From: an uncultured Oscillospiraceae bacterium
Lineage (GTDB): Bacteria > Bacillota > Clostridia > Oscillospirales > Acutalibacteraceae
DNA: 64,000 bases
Assembly: GCA_900554535.1 (NCBI GenBank)
Contig: USIA01000001.1
Span: 5,712-69,711 of the forward strand
Direction of reading: 5' to 3'
The stretch's first letter is position 1. Each line of letters begins with the position of its first letter. Made by a program: the position numbers and the translations under genes. Below the pieces are notes generated by a model that did no database searches, was not told the origin of the DNA, and saw nothing but the letters and a program-made list of their open reading frames with translations. Positions 16,877 through 26,280 of this stretch are shown one piece after another.

Positions 16877-18996
16877 GCGTTCAGCTGGTAATTGCCGAAA
16901 AGCCCAGTGTAGCCCGCAGCATCGCCGCCGTGATCGGGGCCACTGAAAAGCAAAACGGCTACTGGCAGGGCGGCGGGTATCTGGTCAGCTGGTGCATCGG
17001 GCATCTGGTGTCCTTTGCGGAAGCGGGCCAGTACGATGAAAAATACTGCAAGTGGAAGTATGAAGATTTGCCCATCCTGCCCCAGCCGTGGCAGTTCATT
17101 GTCCCGGACGAAAAGAAACAGCAGTTTGAAATTGTGCGCTCTCTGCTCAATCGCCCGGATGTGGACAGTGTGACCGCCGCGACCGATGCAGGCCGGGAGG
17201 GAGAACTGATTTTCCGTTTCGTCTACCAAATGGCCGGTTGCACAAAACCTGTGAAGCGGCTCTGGATTTCCAGCATGGAGGATGCCGCTATCCGGGAGGG
17301 CTTTGCAAACCTGCGCCCGGATTCGGATTACGATGCTCTGTATCAATCGGCCCTCTGCCGTGCAAAGGCGGATTGGCTGGTGGGCATCAACGCAACGCGG
17401 CTGTTTTCGGTGCTGTACCACAAGACCCTAACCGTGGGCCGAGTGCAGACCCCGACACTGAAAATGCTGGTGGACCGGGATGCAAAAATCCTGCGCTTCC
17501 AGAAAGAAAAGTATTATACGGTCGGCATCCATTCCGGCAGCCTGAAAGCAGACAGTGGGCGCATTGCGGATGCAGAAACCGCAAATTCTCTCAAAGAAAA
17601 ATGCACAGGCACAACTACCGTTTGTACTTCTGTCAAACGGGAGAAAAAGACAGAACAGCCGCCCAATCTCTATGACCTGACCACCTTGCAGCGGGAGGCA
17701 AACCGCCTGTTCGGTTTCACGGCAAAGCAGACCCTTGATTATGCCCAGCAACTTTACGAAAAGAAACTGCTGACCTATCCCCGCACCGACAGCCAATATC
17801 TGACCGAGGATATGGGCCAGACAGTACAACATCTTGTGTCTGACCTGCTGAGGCTGCTGCCCATTGCCCAAGGGCTTGCACTTACCCCGGATGTGGGCCG
17901 GGTGCTGAACAGCAAAAAGGTATCGGACCACCACGCCATCCTTCCCACGGCCGAATTTGCAAAGCAGGGGTTCACTGGCCTTGCCGAGAGTGAATGTATG
18001 TTGATGAACCTTGTCTGTTCCAAACTGTTCTGCGCTGTGGCCGCACCCCATGAATACGAAACCGTGACTGCTGTGTTCTCCTGCGCCGGAAATGAGTTCA
18101 CCGCCAAGGGAAAGACGGTGCTTGTTCCCGGCTGGAAAGAGATCGACCAACGGTTCCATTCCACCATAAAAGCAGACTGCGAAGAAGAAGCGGAAAGCCT
18201 GAACACCCTGCCAGAACTGGCCGAGGGGCAGAGTTTCCGCGTAACTTCTACCGTATCGGAACACTTCACGTCCCCGCCGAAAGCCTACACCGAAGATACG
18301 CTCCTGTCAGCAATGGAGCGGGCCGGGGCCGAAGATATGCCGGAGGACAAGGTGAATTGCTCCGCAGGAGCAAGAGAGGGTGGCCTGGGCCATGCAGAAC
18401 GCAAGGGGCTGGGTACGCCCGCCACCCGCGCCGCAATTCTGGAAAAATTGGTGCAAATGGGCTTTGTGCAGCGCAAGGGCAAACAGCTTGTCCCCACCAA
18501 GGACGGCATCAATCTGGCGGTGGTTCTGCCGGAAAGCCTGACCTCTCCCGTCCTGACCGCCGAATGGGAAAACCGCCTGACCGAGATTGCCAAGGGCAAT
18601 GCAGACGCGGACGAGTTCATGGCCGAAATTGAAGCGCAGGTGCGCCAGCTGGTCAAGACCTATTCTTGTATCAGTGCAGATAAGCAAAACCTGTTCCAGT
18701 CGGAACGGGTTATTATCGGCAAGTGTCCCCGGTGCAGTGAAAACGTCTATGAGGGCAAGAAAAACTTCTACTGCGGGAATCGTAGCTGTCAGTTCGTGAT
18801 GTGGAAGAATGACCGCTTCTTTGAGCAGCGCAAAAAGGCGTTCACACCGAAGATCGCCGCTGCTCTGCTCAAAAACGGTAAGGCAAAGGTCAAGGGCCTC
18901 TATTCCGAAAAGACAGGCAAAACCTATGATGCAATGGTGCTTCTGGCAGATACGGGAGGCAAGTACGTCAATTACCGGGTAGAGCGCAAAGAGTAA
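16873..18996 (+). CDS. topB: DNA topoisomerase III (type IA)
   Basis: This 707-residue enzyme begins with the TOPRIM core (QLVIAEKPSVARSIA ... DAGREGELIF) and has the active-site Tyr in LTYPRTDSQYL (about residue 302). A C-terminal zinc ribbon of four Cys (CPRC ... CGNRSC, about 617-640) is present. It relaxes or decatenates single-stranded-containing DNA and probably resolves the circle during ICE transfer or replication. This gene is standard in Tn1549-like elements. Confidence 0.93.
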   Translation: MSVQLVIAEKPSVARSIAAVIGATEKQNGYWQGGGYLVSWCIGHLVSFAEAGQYDEKYCKWKYEDLPILPQPWQFIVPDEKKQQFEIVRSLLNRPDVDSVTAATDAGREGELIFRFVYQMAGCTKPVKRLWISSMEDAAIREGFANLRPDSDYDALYQSALCRAKADWLVGINATRLFSVLYHKTLTVGRVQTPTLKMLVDRDAKILRFQKEKYYTVGIHSGSLKADSGRIADAETANSLKEKCTGTTTVCTSVKREKKTEQPPNLYDLTTLQREANRLFGFTAKQTLDYAQQLYEKKLLTYPRTDSQYLTEDMGQTVQHLVSDLLRLLPIAQGLALTPDVGRVLNSKKVSDHHAILPTAEFAKQGFTGLAESECMLMNLVCSKLFCAVAAPHEYETVTAVFSCAGNEFTAKGKTVLVPGWKEIDQRFHSTIKADCEEEAESLNTLPELAEGQSFRVTSTVSEHFTSPPKAYTEDTLLSAMERAGAEDMPEDKVNCSAGAREGGLGHAERKGLGTPATRAAILEKLVQMGFVQRKGKQLVPTKDGINLAVVLPESLTSPVLTAEWENRLTEIAKGNADADEFMAEIEAQVRQLVKTYSCISADKQNLFQSERVIIGKCPRCSENVYEGKKNFYCGNRSCQFVMWKNDRFFEQRKKAFTPKIAAALLKNGKAKVKGLYSEKTGKTYDAMVLLADTGGKYVNYRVERKE

Positions 18997-19007
18997 GGCA
19001 AAAATAC

Positions 19008-19058
19008 GAGGGCCGGTTATGGTAAGGTGAAGCATTCATTTTGCCATAACCGGCTCTC
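19008..19058 (+). terminator. Strong hairpin after topoisomerase gene
   Basis: Arms 19008-19022 and 19044-19058 (15 bp, one mismatch; core GCCGGTTATGG). No clear T-run follows. A second small hairpin CTATCC-GTA-GGATAG (19060-19074) lies directly before the next ribosome site. Together they may set the relative expression of the next gene. Confidence 0.5.
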
Positions 19059-19095
19059 TCTATCCGTAGGATAGCAAAAAAAGGAGTGTGACCAA

Positions 19096-22000
19096 ATGAG
19101 CGAATTATTTTCCATCCAGCTGCAAAATCGACAGCAGCAAGGCGGAGATGGCGTCTGGCTGGACCTGCCCACTACAACCGAACGGGTACAAGCGGCCCTG
19201 CGGCAAATCGGAATTTCGTCCGATAATCCGCAGGGCCTTTTCATTTCCGGCTACTTTGCCGAGGAAGAAAAGCGTTTTGCGATTCCCTACAACATGGTAC
19301 TGGCATCCAATGTGGACGAACTGAACTTTCTGGCATCACGACTGGAAACACTCTCTACCGGGGAACGCGCAGAGCTGAACGCCGCCCTGCAAGTCCCGCA
19401 GAGTGAGCTTTCCAGCATCGGGAGAATCACCGACTTTCCCGAAAACGTGGACTATTATGTGCATCTGCCGGATGTGCGCGGCCCTGCCCAGCTGGGCGAC
19501 TACTATCTGAACCGTTCCGGCATGGTGGATATGCCGGAGGAATGGAAAGGCGGCATCGACACGGCACAGTTTGGCCGGTATGTGGCCCAGCAGGAGCAGG
19601 GCGTGTTTACCGAGTACGGCTATCTTGTCAAAAGCGGGGACGAGTGGCAGAAAGTCCACGAGGGCCAGTCTGTGCCGGAGGAATACCGGGTGCTGTCCTT
19701 TCCTGCACCGGAAATCCTGCGGGATGCGGCCAACATCCCGCCGCCTGTTCAGCCTGAAACGGAACCGCAGAAAGTTATTCCCATTATCCTGAATGGTAAG
19801 GACAGCGCAGAGCGGATGAAAGAAATTACGGACCGACTGGAAACAGGGATTCAGCAGTTGTTCGACAGCGACCGCTACAAAGCCTACCTCACCACGATGG
19901 CAAAATTCCACAATTACAGCTTCAACAACACCTTGCTGATCGCCATGCAGGGCGGACAGCTGGTGGCGGGCTTCAACAAGTGGAAAGACACGTTCCACCG
20001 CACCGTAAAGAAAGGCGAAAAAGGCATCAAAATCCTTGCTCCTGCGCCGTACAAGGTCAAGCAGAAGATGGAAAAGCTGGACGAACAGGGCAAGCCGATT
20101 CTGGACAAGGACGGCAAGCCGCTGACGGAAGAAAAGACGGTGCAGATTCCGGCTTTCAAGGTGGTGTCCGTGTTCGATGTCAGCCAGACCGAGGGCGAAC
20201 CGCTGCCCTCTATTGCAGTGAATGAACTGTCCGGCAGCGTGCAGGACTACCAAGATTTTTTCAGAGCGTTGGAGCAGGCTTCCCCGATGCCCATCGGGTT
20301 TGAGGACATCGAGGGCGGGGCGCACGGTTACTTTCATCTTCTCGACAACCGCATTGCAATTCAGGAGGGCATGAGCCAGCTGCAAACCATCAAAACGGCC
20401 ATCCACGAGATTGCCCATGACAAGCTGCACGCCATCGACCCGAACGACCCAGAACAGACTAACCGCCCGGACAGCCGCACCCGCGAGGTACAGGCCGAAA
20501 GTGTGGCCTATGCTGTTTGCCAGTACTACGGGCTGGACACATCCGAGTATTCCTTTGGCTATGTGGCCGGGTGGAGTTCTGGCCGGGAACTGGCCGAACT
20601 GAAAGCCTCTCTGGAAATTATCCGCAGCGCGGCCCATGAGCTGATCTCCGCGCTGGACGAACATCTGGCAGAACTTCGCCAGCAGCGGGAAGCAGACCTT
20701 TCCGCTGCACAGGAGGCCGCATTTGCACTGGATAATGGCAATACGCTGTTCATCCAGACCTGCGATTCTGGCTATGACTACACTCTGTATGGCCCGGACC
20801 ACACGGCTCTGGACGGTGGGCAGCTGGACGCGCCCGGTCTGACCCTGCCGGATGCCGGGCAGGAAGCACTTAATCTGCTGGGGCAGACAGCCCCGGTATC
20901 GGAAGTTCTGTTAGGTGATAAGCTGACAGCGTTCCGAGAGGCGGCGGAAAAGGCAAACGAAATTCCCACGCCCATTAAAATTCCAGACCCCGCCGCAGAG
21001 CCTACGGTCACGATTCTTTGGAGCGAAAGCGACAAGCTGCAGGACAGCGAAACCATGCCGCTGTCCGTAGCGAATCGTGTTTTTGAAGAACTGGACGCCG
21101 CCCAGCACACGGACCGGGAAAAGGACGGCTACACGGGCGGCTGGTACGACAAGACCGCATTCCGTATTGATTTTACCCTGAACGGCCAGCCCGACAACTA
21201 CGAGGGGCGGCAGGATTTCGGGGACGGGGAGGGCTCTTTGGTTCAGCACATCCAGAACTACCACGAATACTACGCCAAAGATGAAAACTGGAAGAATTTT
21301 GTTCTGCACAACAAAGGCCCGGAAGCGTGGGAACAAGACAAGGCAGAGCGGGAAATGGTACTGACCGAGTTTATCCCGTACCTCAAACAACATTGCAATC
21401 TTTCGGCCATGGAGCAGGCAGCCACCGCCGCTTTGCGGGAGGGACAGAATATTTCGCCGGAACAGGCTGCCTATTACAACACTGTTGTGGCCTATGTGCA
21501 GGACTGCCGCCCGCTGCTTAACCAAGGCCAGTATAACTTGCCGGAACCGCCCAAGCTGGCTGACTTTGACCAGAGCTTGCAGGATTACAAGGCACAGGTG
21601 CAGGCCGAGATCGCGCAGGAAGCGGCTGCTGCCGGAATGACCGTAGAGGAATACGCAGCGGCAGGCTTTGAAGCACCGCAGCAGGACAGTTTTTCCATCT
21701 ACCAGCTGCGCAATGAAGATTCCACCCGCGATTACCGTTTTGAGCCCTACGACCGCCTGCAGGCCGCTGGCCGGACCGTGGACAAAGCCAACTATACAAA
21801 GGTGTACGCTGCGCCGCTGGCTGCGGGTACCACATTGGAGGACATCTACCGTACATTCAATGTGGACCATCCGGCAGATTTCAAGGGACACTCGCTGTCT
21901 GTTTCGGATGTAGTGGTGCTGCACCAGAACGGGCAGGACACCGCCCACTACTGCGACAGCGTAGGCTTTCAGCAGGTGCCGGAGTTCTTGCGGGAAAACC

Positions 22001-22290
22001 CGCTGCGCACCGCAGAACTTTCCACCGAACAGAACGAAAATATGATTGACGGTGTGCTGAACAATGCGCCCTCTCTGGGCGAGTTGGAGGCCAAAGTAAA
22101 AGCCGGAGAACAAATCTCTCTGACGGACCTTGCCGCCGCAGTCAAGGCCGAGGAAAAGGCGCCAAAAGCCAAGAAGTCCCGCACAGCCAAACCGAAAAAG
22201 CCGTCCATCCGGGCACAGCTGGATGCCGCAAAAAAGGAGCAGAGCAAGCAAACACAGCCACGGGAAAAGGCAAAGGAATTGGAGGTGTAA
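19096..22290 (+). CDS. Large polyvalent anti-restriction protein (ArdA-like, ArdC/M78 peptidase, YodL domains)
   Basis: This 1064-residue protein is a chain of mobile-element domains. About residues 1-200 resemble ArdA, an acidic DNA mimic against type I restriction. About 235-540 match ArdC-type proteins: a single-strand-binding part (YSFNNTLLIAMQGG, FNKWKDTFHRTVKKGEKG) and a zinc metallopeptidase with HEIAHDKLH (about 437). About 640-800 is a further large-polyvalent-protein segment. A YodL domain (FSIYQLRNEDSTRDYRFEPY, about 870-970) and a DUF4316-like Lys-rich tail close it. It probably protects incoming single-stranded ICE DNA and acts on host defence proteins. Domain limits are estimates. 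Confidence 0.8.
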   Translation: MSELFSIQLQNRQQQGGDGVWLDLPTTTERVQAALRQIGISSDNPQGLFISGYFAEEEKRFAIPYNMVLASNVDELNFLASRLETLSTGERAELNAALQVPQSELSSIGRITDFPENVDYYVHLPDVRGPAQLGDYYLNRSGMVDMPEEWKGGIDTAQFGRYVAQQEQGVFTEYGYLVKSGDEWQKVHEGQSVPEEYRVLSFPAPEILRDAANIPPPVQPETEPQKVIPIILNGKDSAERMKEITDRLETGIQQLFDSDRYKAYLTTMAKFHNYSFNNTLLIAMQGGQLVAGFNKWKDTFHRTVKKGEKGIKILAPAPYKVKQKMEKLDEQGKPILDKDGKPLTEEKTVQIPAFKVVSVFDVSQTEGEPLPSIAVNELSGSVQDYQDFFRALEQASPMPIGFEDIEGGAHGYFHLLDNRIAIQEGMSQLQTIKTAIHEIAHDKLHAIDPNDPEQTNRPDSRTREVQAESVAYAVCQYYGLDTSEYSFGYVAGWSSGRELAELKASLEIIRSAAHELISALDEHLAELRQQREADLSAAQEAAFALDNGNTLFIQTCDSGYDYTLYGPDHTALDGGQLDAPGLTLPDAGQEALNLLGQTAPVSEVLLGDKLTAFREAAEKANEIPTPIKIPDPAAEPTVTILWSESDKLQDSETMPLSVANRVFEELDAAQHTDREKDGYTGGWYDKTAFRIDFTLNGQPDNYEGRQDFGDGEGSLVQHIQNYHEYYAKDENWKNFVLHNKGPEAWEQDKAEREMVLTEFIPYLKQHCNLSAMEQAATAALREGQNISPEQAAYYNTVVAYVQDCRPLLNQGQYNLPEPPKLADFDQSLQDYKAQVQAEIAQEAAAAGMTVEEYAAAGFEAPQQDSFSIYQLRNEDSTRDYRFEPYDRLQAAGRTVDKANYTKVYAAPLAAGTTLEDIYRTFNVDHPADFKGHSLSVSDVVVLHQNGQDTAHYCDSVGFQQVPEFLRENPLRTAELSTEQNENMIDGVLNNAPSLGELEAKVKAGEQISLTDLAAAVKAEEKAPKAKKSRTAKPKKPSIRAQLDAAKKEQSKQTQPREKAKELEV

Positions 22291-22293
22291 ACC

Positions 22294-23238
22294 GTGCAGA
22301 AATTTGAAAATATGGATGTGATCGCTGCGCTGGAAGCTATCATGCACCAGAACACCGCATACTACCAGAGCGATTTTGCCTATGACATCAAGATGCTGCG
22401 GGAGGCCGCCCGCAGCGACCAGCCGGAAGATAAGCTGCTGTTGTGGCTGTCCCGGCCCTCTGGAACATTCTGCTTCCGGGAACGGGATGTGTTGCTCAAA
22501 GATACCCAAGCCTACAATACATGGAAATTTTGCGGTGAACAGACCCATGACAGGATTCTTGCCTATGCGGTGGAGTTGATCGGTGCGGCCAATGGAACCG
22601 TGCAAGGCAATCTGTATGAACTGGACTACCAGCAGCATTTCCAGCATATCCGGGATGCCGCTCTGCCTGTGGGTGCCAATCGCCTGATCTACGAAAGTGG
22701 GATGCGGGAAATTGGCCCCAAAGAGCATTTCAACAGCCGCTCGGACAAATATTTTGGAGAGTTCGTGCGGTATGAAATGCAGCCCCGTGACCCGGAACTT
22801 CTACAAGCGGCCATCCGGCAGGAGCAGCGCAGTCGAGAACCGGCACGGCCCGGTGATTTCAAAGAACATCTTGCGGCACTGCACACTGGGCTGATCGAGG
22901 CCGAGGCGCAGCGTATCGCGGCAAATATGAAGCGGCTGGCTGCTCCCAACAGCCCGGACAAAAATCATTTTATGGTGGAGGTATCGCCCTACTTCAACAA
23001 ACTGGCATCCAGTCGGGATACGGACCAGCTGCTTGCCATGTTGCCGTACAAGTCCCTGCACCTGTCCAGCGTGAAAGACCGTTTCGGCCTCTACGCGCTG
23101 GTTGGCAAAAACGAAAACCGGGACAAGGGCATCTGCAAGCCCCGCACTTCCGTCCGCAAGCAGCTTTCCGAAACAAAGCAGGCCGCCAGCCCGAAAAAAG
23201 CAGCGGCCCGCAGCAAGCAACACGAAATGGAGGTATGA
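22294..23238 (+). CDS. ICE-conserved protein of unknown function
   Basis: This 314-residue soluble protein starts at GTG 22294, six bases after GGAGGTG and three bases after the preceding stop. No catalytic motif is recognised. It follows the polyvalent protein and precedes TTRAP in the same transcript, an order usual in this ICE family. The C-terminal 35 residues are Lys/Ala-rich. A DUF3849-like assignment is possible but not certain. Confidence 0.6.
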   Translation: MQKFENMDVIAALEAIMHQNTAYYQSDFAYDIKMLREAARSDQPEDKLLLWLSRPSGTFCFRERDVLLKDTQAYNTWKFCGEQTHDRILAYAVELIGAANGTVQGNLYELDYQQHFQHIRDAALPVGANRLIYESGMREIGPKEHFNSRSDKYFGEFVRYEMQPRDPELLQAAIRQEQRSREPARPGDFKEHLAALHTGLIEAEAQRIAANMKRLAAPNSPDKNHFMVEVSPYFNKLASSRDTDQLLAMLPYKSLHLSSVKDRFGLYALVGKNENRDKGICKPRTSVRKQLSETKQAASPKKAAARSKQHEMEV

Positions 23239-23241
23239 CGC

Positions 23242-23442
23242 ATGAATTTCAGCGTAGAAGAAGAAAATTTGATTTGTATGTACCACACTTCTGACCGCCG
23301 CCGGACGATGGCGCGGATGCTGGCCGCCCGGCCGGATATGGACACTGAAATGCGGCAACTGACAAAAGGCACCATTGCGAAGTTGGAGCGCATGACCGAT
23401 GCAGACTTTGACGGACAGAGGTTTGATTTTACGGGTGAATAA
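23242..23442 (+). CDS. Transposon-transfer assisting protein (TTRAP family)
   Basis: This 66-residue protein starts MNFSVEEENLICMYHTSDRR, typical of the TTRAP family found in conjugative transposons. It is a small all-helical acidic protein; how it assists transfer is not known. It follows the upstream gene by three bases, with GGAGGT as ribosome site, and ends the long rightward transfer transcript. Confidence 0.78.
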   Translation: MNFSVEEENLICMYHTSDRRRTMARMLAARPDMDTEMRQLTKGTIAKLERMTDADFDGQRFDFTGE

Positions 23443-23452
23443 TACCGCCAGC

Positions 23453-23499
23453 TTGACAACCACACATTATTTTCAATCAAAGTAATGTGTGGTTGTCAA
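23453..23499. repeat. Perfect 17-bp inverted repeat
   Basis: Arms 23453-23469 (TTGACAACCACACATTA) and 23483-23499 are exact complements around a 13-base loop. There is no T-run. It lies between converging transcripts and is separate from the terminator that follows. Possible roles are a protein-binding palindrome or a single-strand hairpin. Confidence 0.75.
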
Positions 23500-23504
23500 C
23501 ACAG

Positions 23505-23550
23505 AAATAGCCGGACACGGTGGCCTTGGGGTTGCTGTGTCCGGCTATTT
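23505..23550. terminator. Bidirectional intrinsic terminator between transfer operon and BRO gene
   Basis: Arms AAATAGCCGGACAC (23505-23518) and GTGTCCGGCTATTT (23537-23550) form a perfect 14-bp stem with T-rich sequence on both outer sides. It serves the rightward transfer operon and the leftward BRO gene. Confidence 0.85.
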
Positions 23551-23558
23551 TTCATGTA

Positions 23559-24452
23559 TCAGTCTTTATCTTTTTTCTCGGTGGGATTTTCCGGCAGTTC
23601 GGCGGCATCTTCTACAATGTCGGTCACAAGCTGCTGGAAGTCAAACGCATTCTTTTCTGTGATAACGGGCTTGCCGGTTTCCGCTTCAAGAGCCTGCCGT
23701 GCAATGCCGGCCACCTTGCCGCCGCGTTTGGCAACCTGCTTGTTTTCTTCAAAGGTCTGTGGCTTTGCAGTTTTGGAAATATCCGTGGTGGAGGCTTCGG
23801 CCAGCATGGTCAGCACAAGTTCCAAATCGGTCATGTTGTCCCGGAGATTTTCTTTTGTCAGACCTTTCAGCCGCTTGTACTGCCCCGTGGTCATGCCGGA
23901 CCATGCGCGGGAGATTTCATCGGTCAGGATGGCGTACTCCTTGCCCTTTTGCACTCCGCGCTTCTTCCATTCGTCTGTCAGTTCGTTTCGGATACGGATT
24001 GCCAAAAGCCGCTGGTGAATCCATTCTTCGGAGTAGCCTTTCTTCAAATAGGTATCAAGCGCACGGTCAATGGCCTGCTCTGGGTCGATTGTTTCCTCGA
24101 TGCGTTCTTTGCCTACCATTGCCAGCCATGCCTTGAACGGTTCAGCTTTCGGAGATGGGATTGACTGGATGATGCGCAGGAGCTGTTCAGTGTTAGCGAC
24201 ATCCGTTTTGCGCTTTTTGCCGTCAGGAGCGGTCATTTTCAAACCATTACAATTTGTAATGGTTTCATTTCCTTCGTCTTTAAGACGCTTTTTTAGAACG
24301 CGCCAATAGTTCTGTGGGTCTGCGCTGTCAGTCAGAACAGCAATCACATCAACGATGGCAAAATACCATTCTTCCTTTTCTGCATCCCATGCAGTGCGGA
24401 TTTTCTGATCTTCAAAAAGCTGGATAGAGCTGTTATCGTTCACTTCTGCCAT
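23559..24452 (-). CDS. BRO-N domain protein (phage antirepressor / DinD-like)
   Basis: This 297-residue protein begins with a BRO-N-like domain (IQLFEDQKIRTAWDAEKEEW, YFAIVDVIAVLTDS, YWRVLKKRLKDEG; about 1-110), known from phage antirepressors and from the DNA-damage-inducible protein DinD. The rest is helical without recognised motifs. In ICEs such proteins may sense damage or bind DNA to relieve repression; this is inferred. It is transcribed opposite to the transfer genes, downstream of the relaxase and in the same direction. Confidence 0.72.
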   Translation of the reverse strand: MAEVNDNSSIQLFEDQKIRTAWDAEKEEWYFAIVDVIAVLTDSADPQNYWRVLKKRLKDEGNETITNCNGLKMTAPDGKKRKTDVANTEQLLRIIQSIPSPKAEPFKAWLAMVGKERIEETIDPEQAIDRALDTYLKKGYSEEWIHQRLLAIRIRNELTDEWKKRGVQKGKEYAILTDEISRAWSGMTTGQYKRLKGLTKENLRDNMTDLELVLTMLAEASTTDISKTAKPQTFEENKQVAKRGGKVAGIARQALEAETGKPVITEKNAFDFQQLVTDIVEDAAELPENPTEKKDKD

Positions 24453-24563
24453 AGAGGGTTCCTCGCTTTCGTTGTCTAAGTCTATTTTACATGATTTCGG
24501 GCGGAAACGCCACCCGGTCTAAGCGTTTGGGATTCAAAAGTCCGAACAATATTTTGTGCAGAT

Positions 24564-25892
24564 TTACCGTTCCTGCATCTGCTCCTTTCCCGGTGCTGTC
24601 CGCAGAATGCCGTCCACATTCTGCTTTATGATGCCATACTCCTGCATCTGGCGTTTGGCATCATTGTACTGCCGCTGCATCTGGTCTTTCTGCTCGGCCA
24701 GTTGCTTATACTCGTTTTTCAGGGCGTAGAGGTCGGGCAGCTTTTGAAAGCCCTGCTCTTTTAGAGCTTTCGCCGCTGCTTCATAGAGAATCAAGGTTCC
24801 TTCATGCTTACGTCGGAACTGCTTTTTGTCAGCAGCCCGCTGATACTCCTGCAACAGTGGGTGCAGTTCCTTACAGGTGGTTACATCCTTTATCAGCACG
24901 GCCATTTCTGCAAGCCGGCGCTCTGCTGCTTTCAATGCGGCGGCAGCTTCGGTGCTGGCGGCGGTGATCTCGGCCACCCGGCTTTCCAAATCCGGGTAAC
25001 TATCAATTTCATGCTCCGTCAGAAAGTTCAGCGTCCGGGCAGCCTGTTTCAGATTGTGGAGTTTTGCCCACTTCTCATACCCTGCGGACTGCTGGGCCTT
25101 GATGCTGTTCTCCAAATCAATCCGCAGCGAAATTTTATGGTTTTCTTTGGGCTTCCGTTCCACGGACCGTCCTTTAATGCGCTCGGTAATAGCTTCCTCG
25201 GTATAGGCTTCTCCCAGTGTTTTGCAGCGGGTGAACCGTTCCTGTCCGGGCGCACGGAACGAAACATACTTGCCACGCTTGACCTCGTAGCCCTGCTCCT
25301 GCAGGAGCCGCAGAAAATCGTCAAAATCCTTGGCCTGCGGGATGGCTGCATCTATGGCGGCTTTCAGCTTCGCCTTCCAACTCGTGCCCTTGCGGTGCGC
25401 GTCCCACTCGGCATAGCTCTTGCCCCTGTCTTGGCCGGGCATTACCACGGACAGGCCATGTTCCTTACACAGCCGGTCACTGGTGCGCCGGATGTAGGCA
25501 TAGCTCTGCCGGTTAGAAACATATTTGCGCTGATTCACCATGTCCACAGCGCAAAAGATGATGTGGTTGTGGACGTGCCCTTTGTCAATGTGCGTTGTCA
25601 GCACATACGGGTATTTGCCTTGCAGGACTTCATCTGCAAGCTGCTGGCCAATCTCGTGGGCCTGCTCCGGCGTGGTTTCGCCCGGCGCAAAAGACTGTAT
25701 CAGGTGGTGGGCCAGATTGTTGCCTTTCTGCATGGCTTGTGATAGCAGCAGTTCAAATTCGATGTCGGCGGTTTCGTAGGAGCAGGCAAAGGAGGATACC
25801 AGCATTTTTTCATCCGTCTTTGCCGGATTCTCGATGTAGTCCAGTGCCTTTTTCAGCGTTGACTTGATAGGATGTATCTTTGTAATTGCCAT
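24564..25892 (-). CDS. mobA: MobA/VirD2-family relaxase
   Basis: This 442-residue protein nicks oriT and stays bound to the 5' end of the transferred strand. The relaxase fold is at the N-terminus: motif with KALDYIENP near residue 20 and the metal-binding histidines in HIDKGHVHNHIIF (about 103-115). Coiled-coil, Lys/Gln-rich sequence fills the C-terminal half. ATG 25892 is chosen because the family start is MAITKIHPIKSTLKKALDYI; the frame stays open upstream only through the overlap with mobC. It overlaps mobC by 40 bp, so the two are co-translated. Confidence 0.9.
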   Translation of the reverse strand: MAITKIHPIKSTLKKALDYIENPAKTDEKMLVSSFACSYETADIEFELLLSQAMQKGNNLAHHLIQSFAPGETTPEQAHEIGQQLADEVLQGKYPYVLTTHIDKGHVHNHIIFCAVDMVNQRKYVSNRQSYAYIRRTSDRLCKEHGLSVVMPGQDRGKSYAEWDAHRKGTSWKAKLKAAIDAAIPQAKDFDDFLRLLQEQGYEVKRGKYVSFRAPGQERFTRCKTLGEAYTEEAITERIKGRSVERKPKENHKISLRIDLENSIKAQQSAGYEKWAKLHNLKQAARTLNFLTEHEIDSYPDLESRVAEITAASTEAAAALKAAERRLAEMAVLIKDVTTCKELHPLLQEYQRAADKKQFRRKHEGTLILYEAAAKALKEQGFQKLPDLYALKNEYKQLAEQKDQMQRQYNDAKRQMQEYGIIKQNVDGILRTAPGKEQMQER

Positions 25893-26182
25893 ATCTGCGC
25901 CAATGCTCCCTTGATATCCGCAACGTCTTGTGTGTACAGCGGCCCCATGCTGTTCAGCCGCCGCGCGATCTGATTGACGTTGACACCAATCTTTTGCAGT
26001 TCGGCGGTTTGCGCCCGGATGTCGGTGGTGTCGATGTGGACAACATAACCATCTATCGCCATCTTTCGCAGATAGGCGGCCATATTCCGGGTTGGTATCA
26101 ATTTCATTTTTTCTCGAATCAACCTCCGTTCTTCTTCCGTCACATAAAATTTGACCTGCACGGTTCGTTTTCTGCCTTCCAT
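25853..26182 (-). CDS. mobC: MobC-like relaxosome accessory protein
   Basis: This 109-residue basic protein has a ribbon-helix-helix-like N-terminus (RTVQVKFYVTEEERRLI) and the MobC motif GVNVNQIARRLN. MobC binds near oriT and helps open the strand for the relaxase. ATG 26182 follows GAAAGGAG; the frame is open further upstream but without a ribosome site. The sequence just upstream contains the candidate oriT. Confidence 0.85.
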   Translation of the reverse strand: MEGRKRTVQVKFYVTEEERRLIREKMKLIPTRNMAAYLRKMAIDGYVVHIDTTDIRAQTAELQKIGVNVNQIARRLNSMGPLYTQDVADIKGALAQIWQLQRYILSSQR

Positions 26183-26221
26183 TCGTTTTACTCTCCTTTC
26201 CGTTTTGAGGGTTTGGGACAC

Positions 26222-26280
26222 TTCCCAACAAGCTGTTTTGCAGAGCAAAATACGGAAGTGGGTACACACTTCCTATGCTT
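26222..26280 (-). other. Candidate oriT
   Basis: Within 100 bp upstream of mobC two inverted repeats lie side by side: TTTTGC-AGA-GCAAAA (26236-26250) and GGAAGTG-GGTACA-CACTTCC (26254-26273); a further CACTTCCC block lies just to the left (26219-26225). Clustered short inverted repeats next to mobC/relaxase genes are where transfer origins of this type lie. The nick position cannot be told from sequence alone. Confidence 0.5.
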
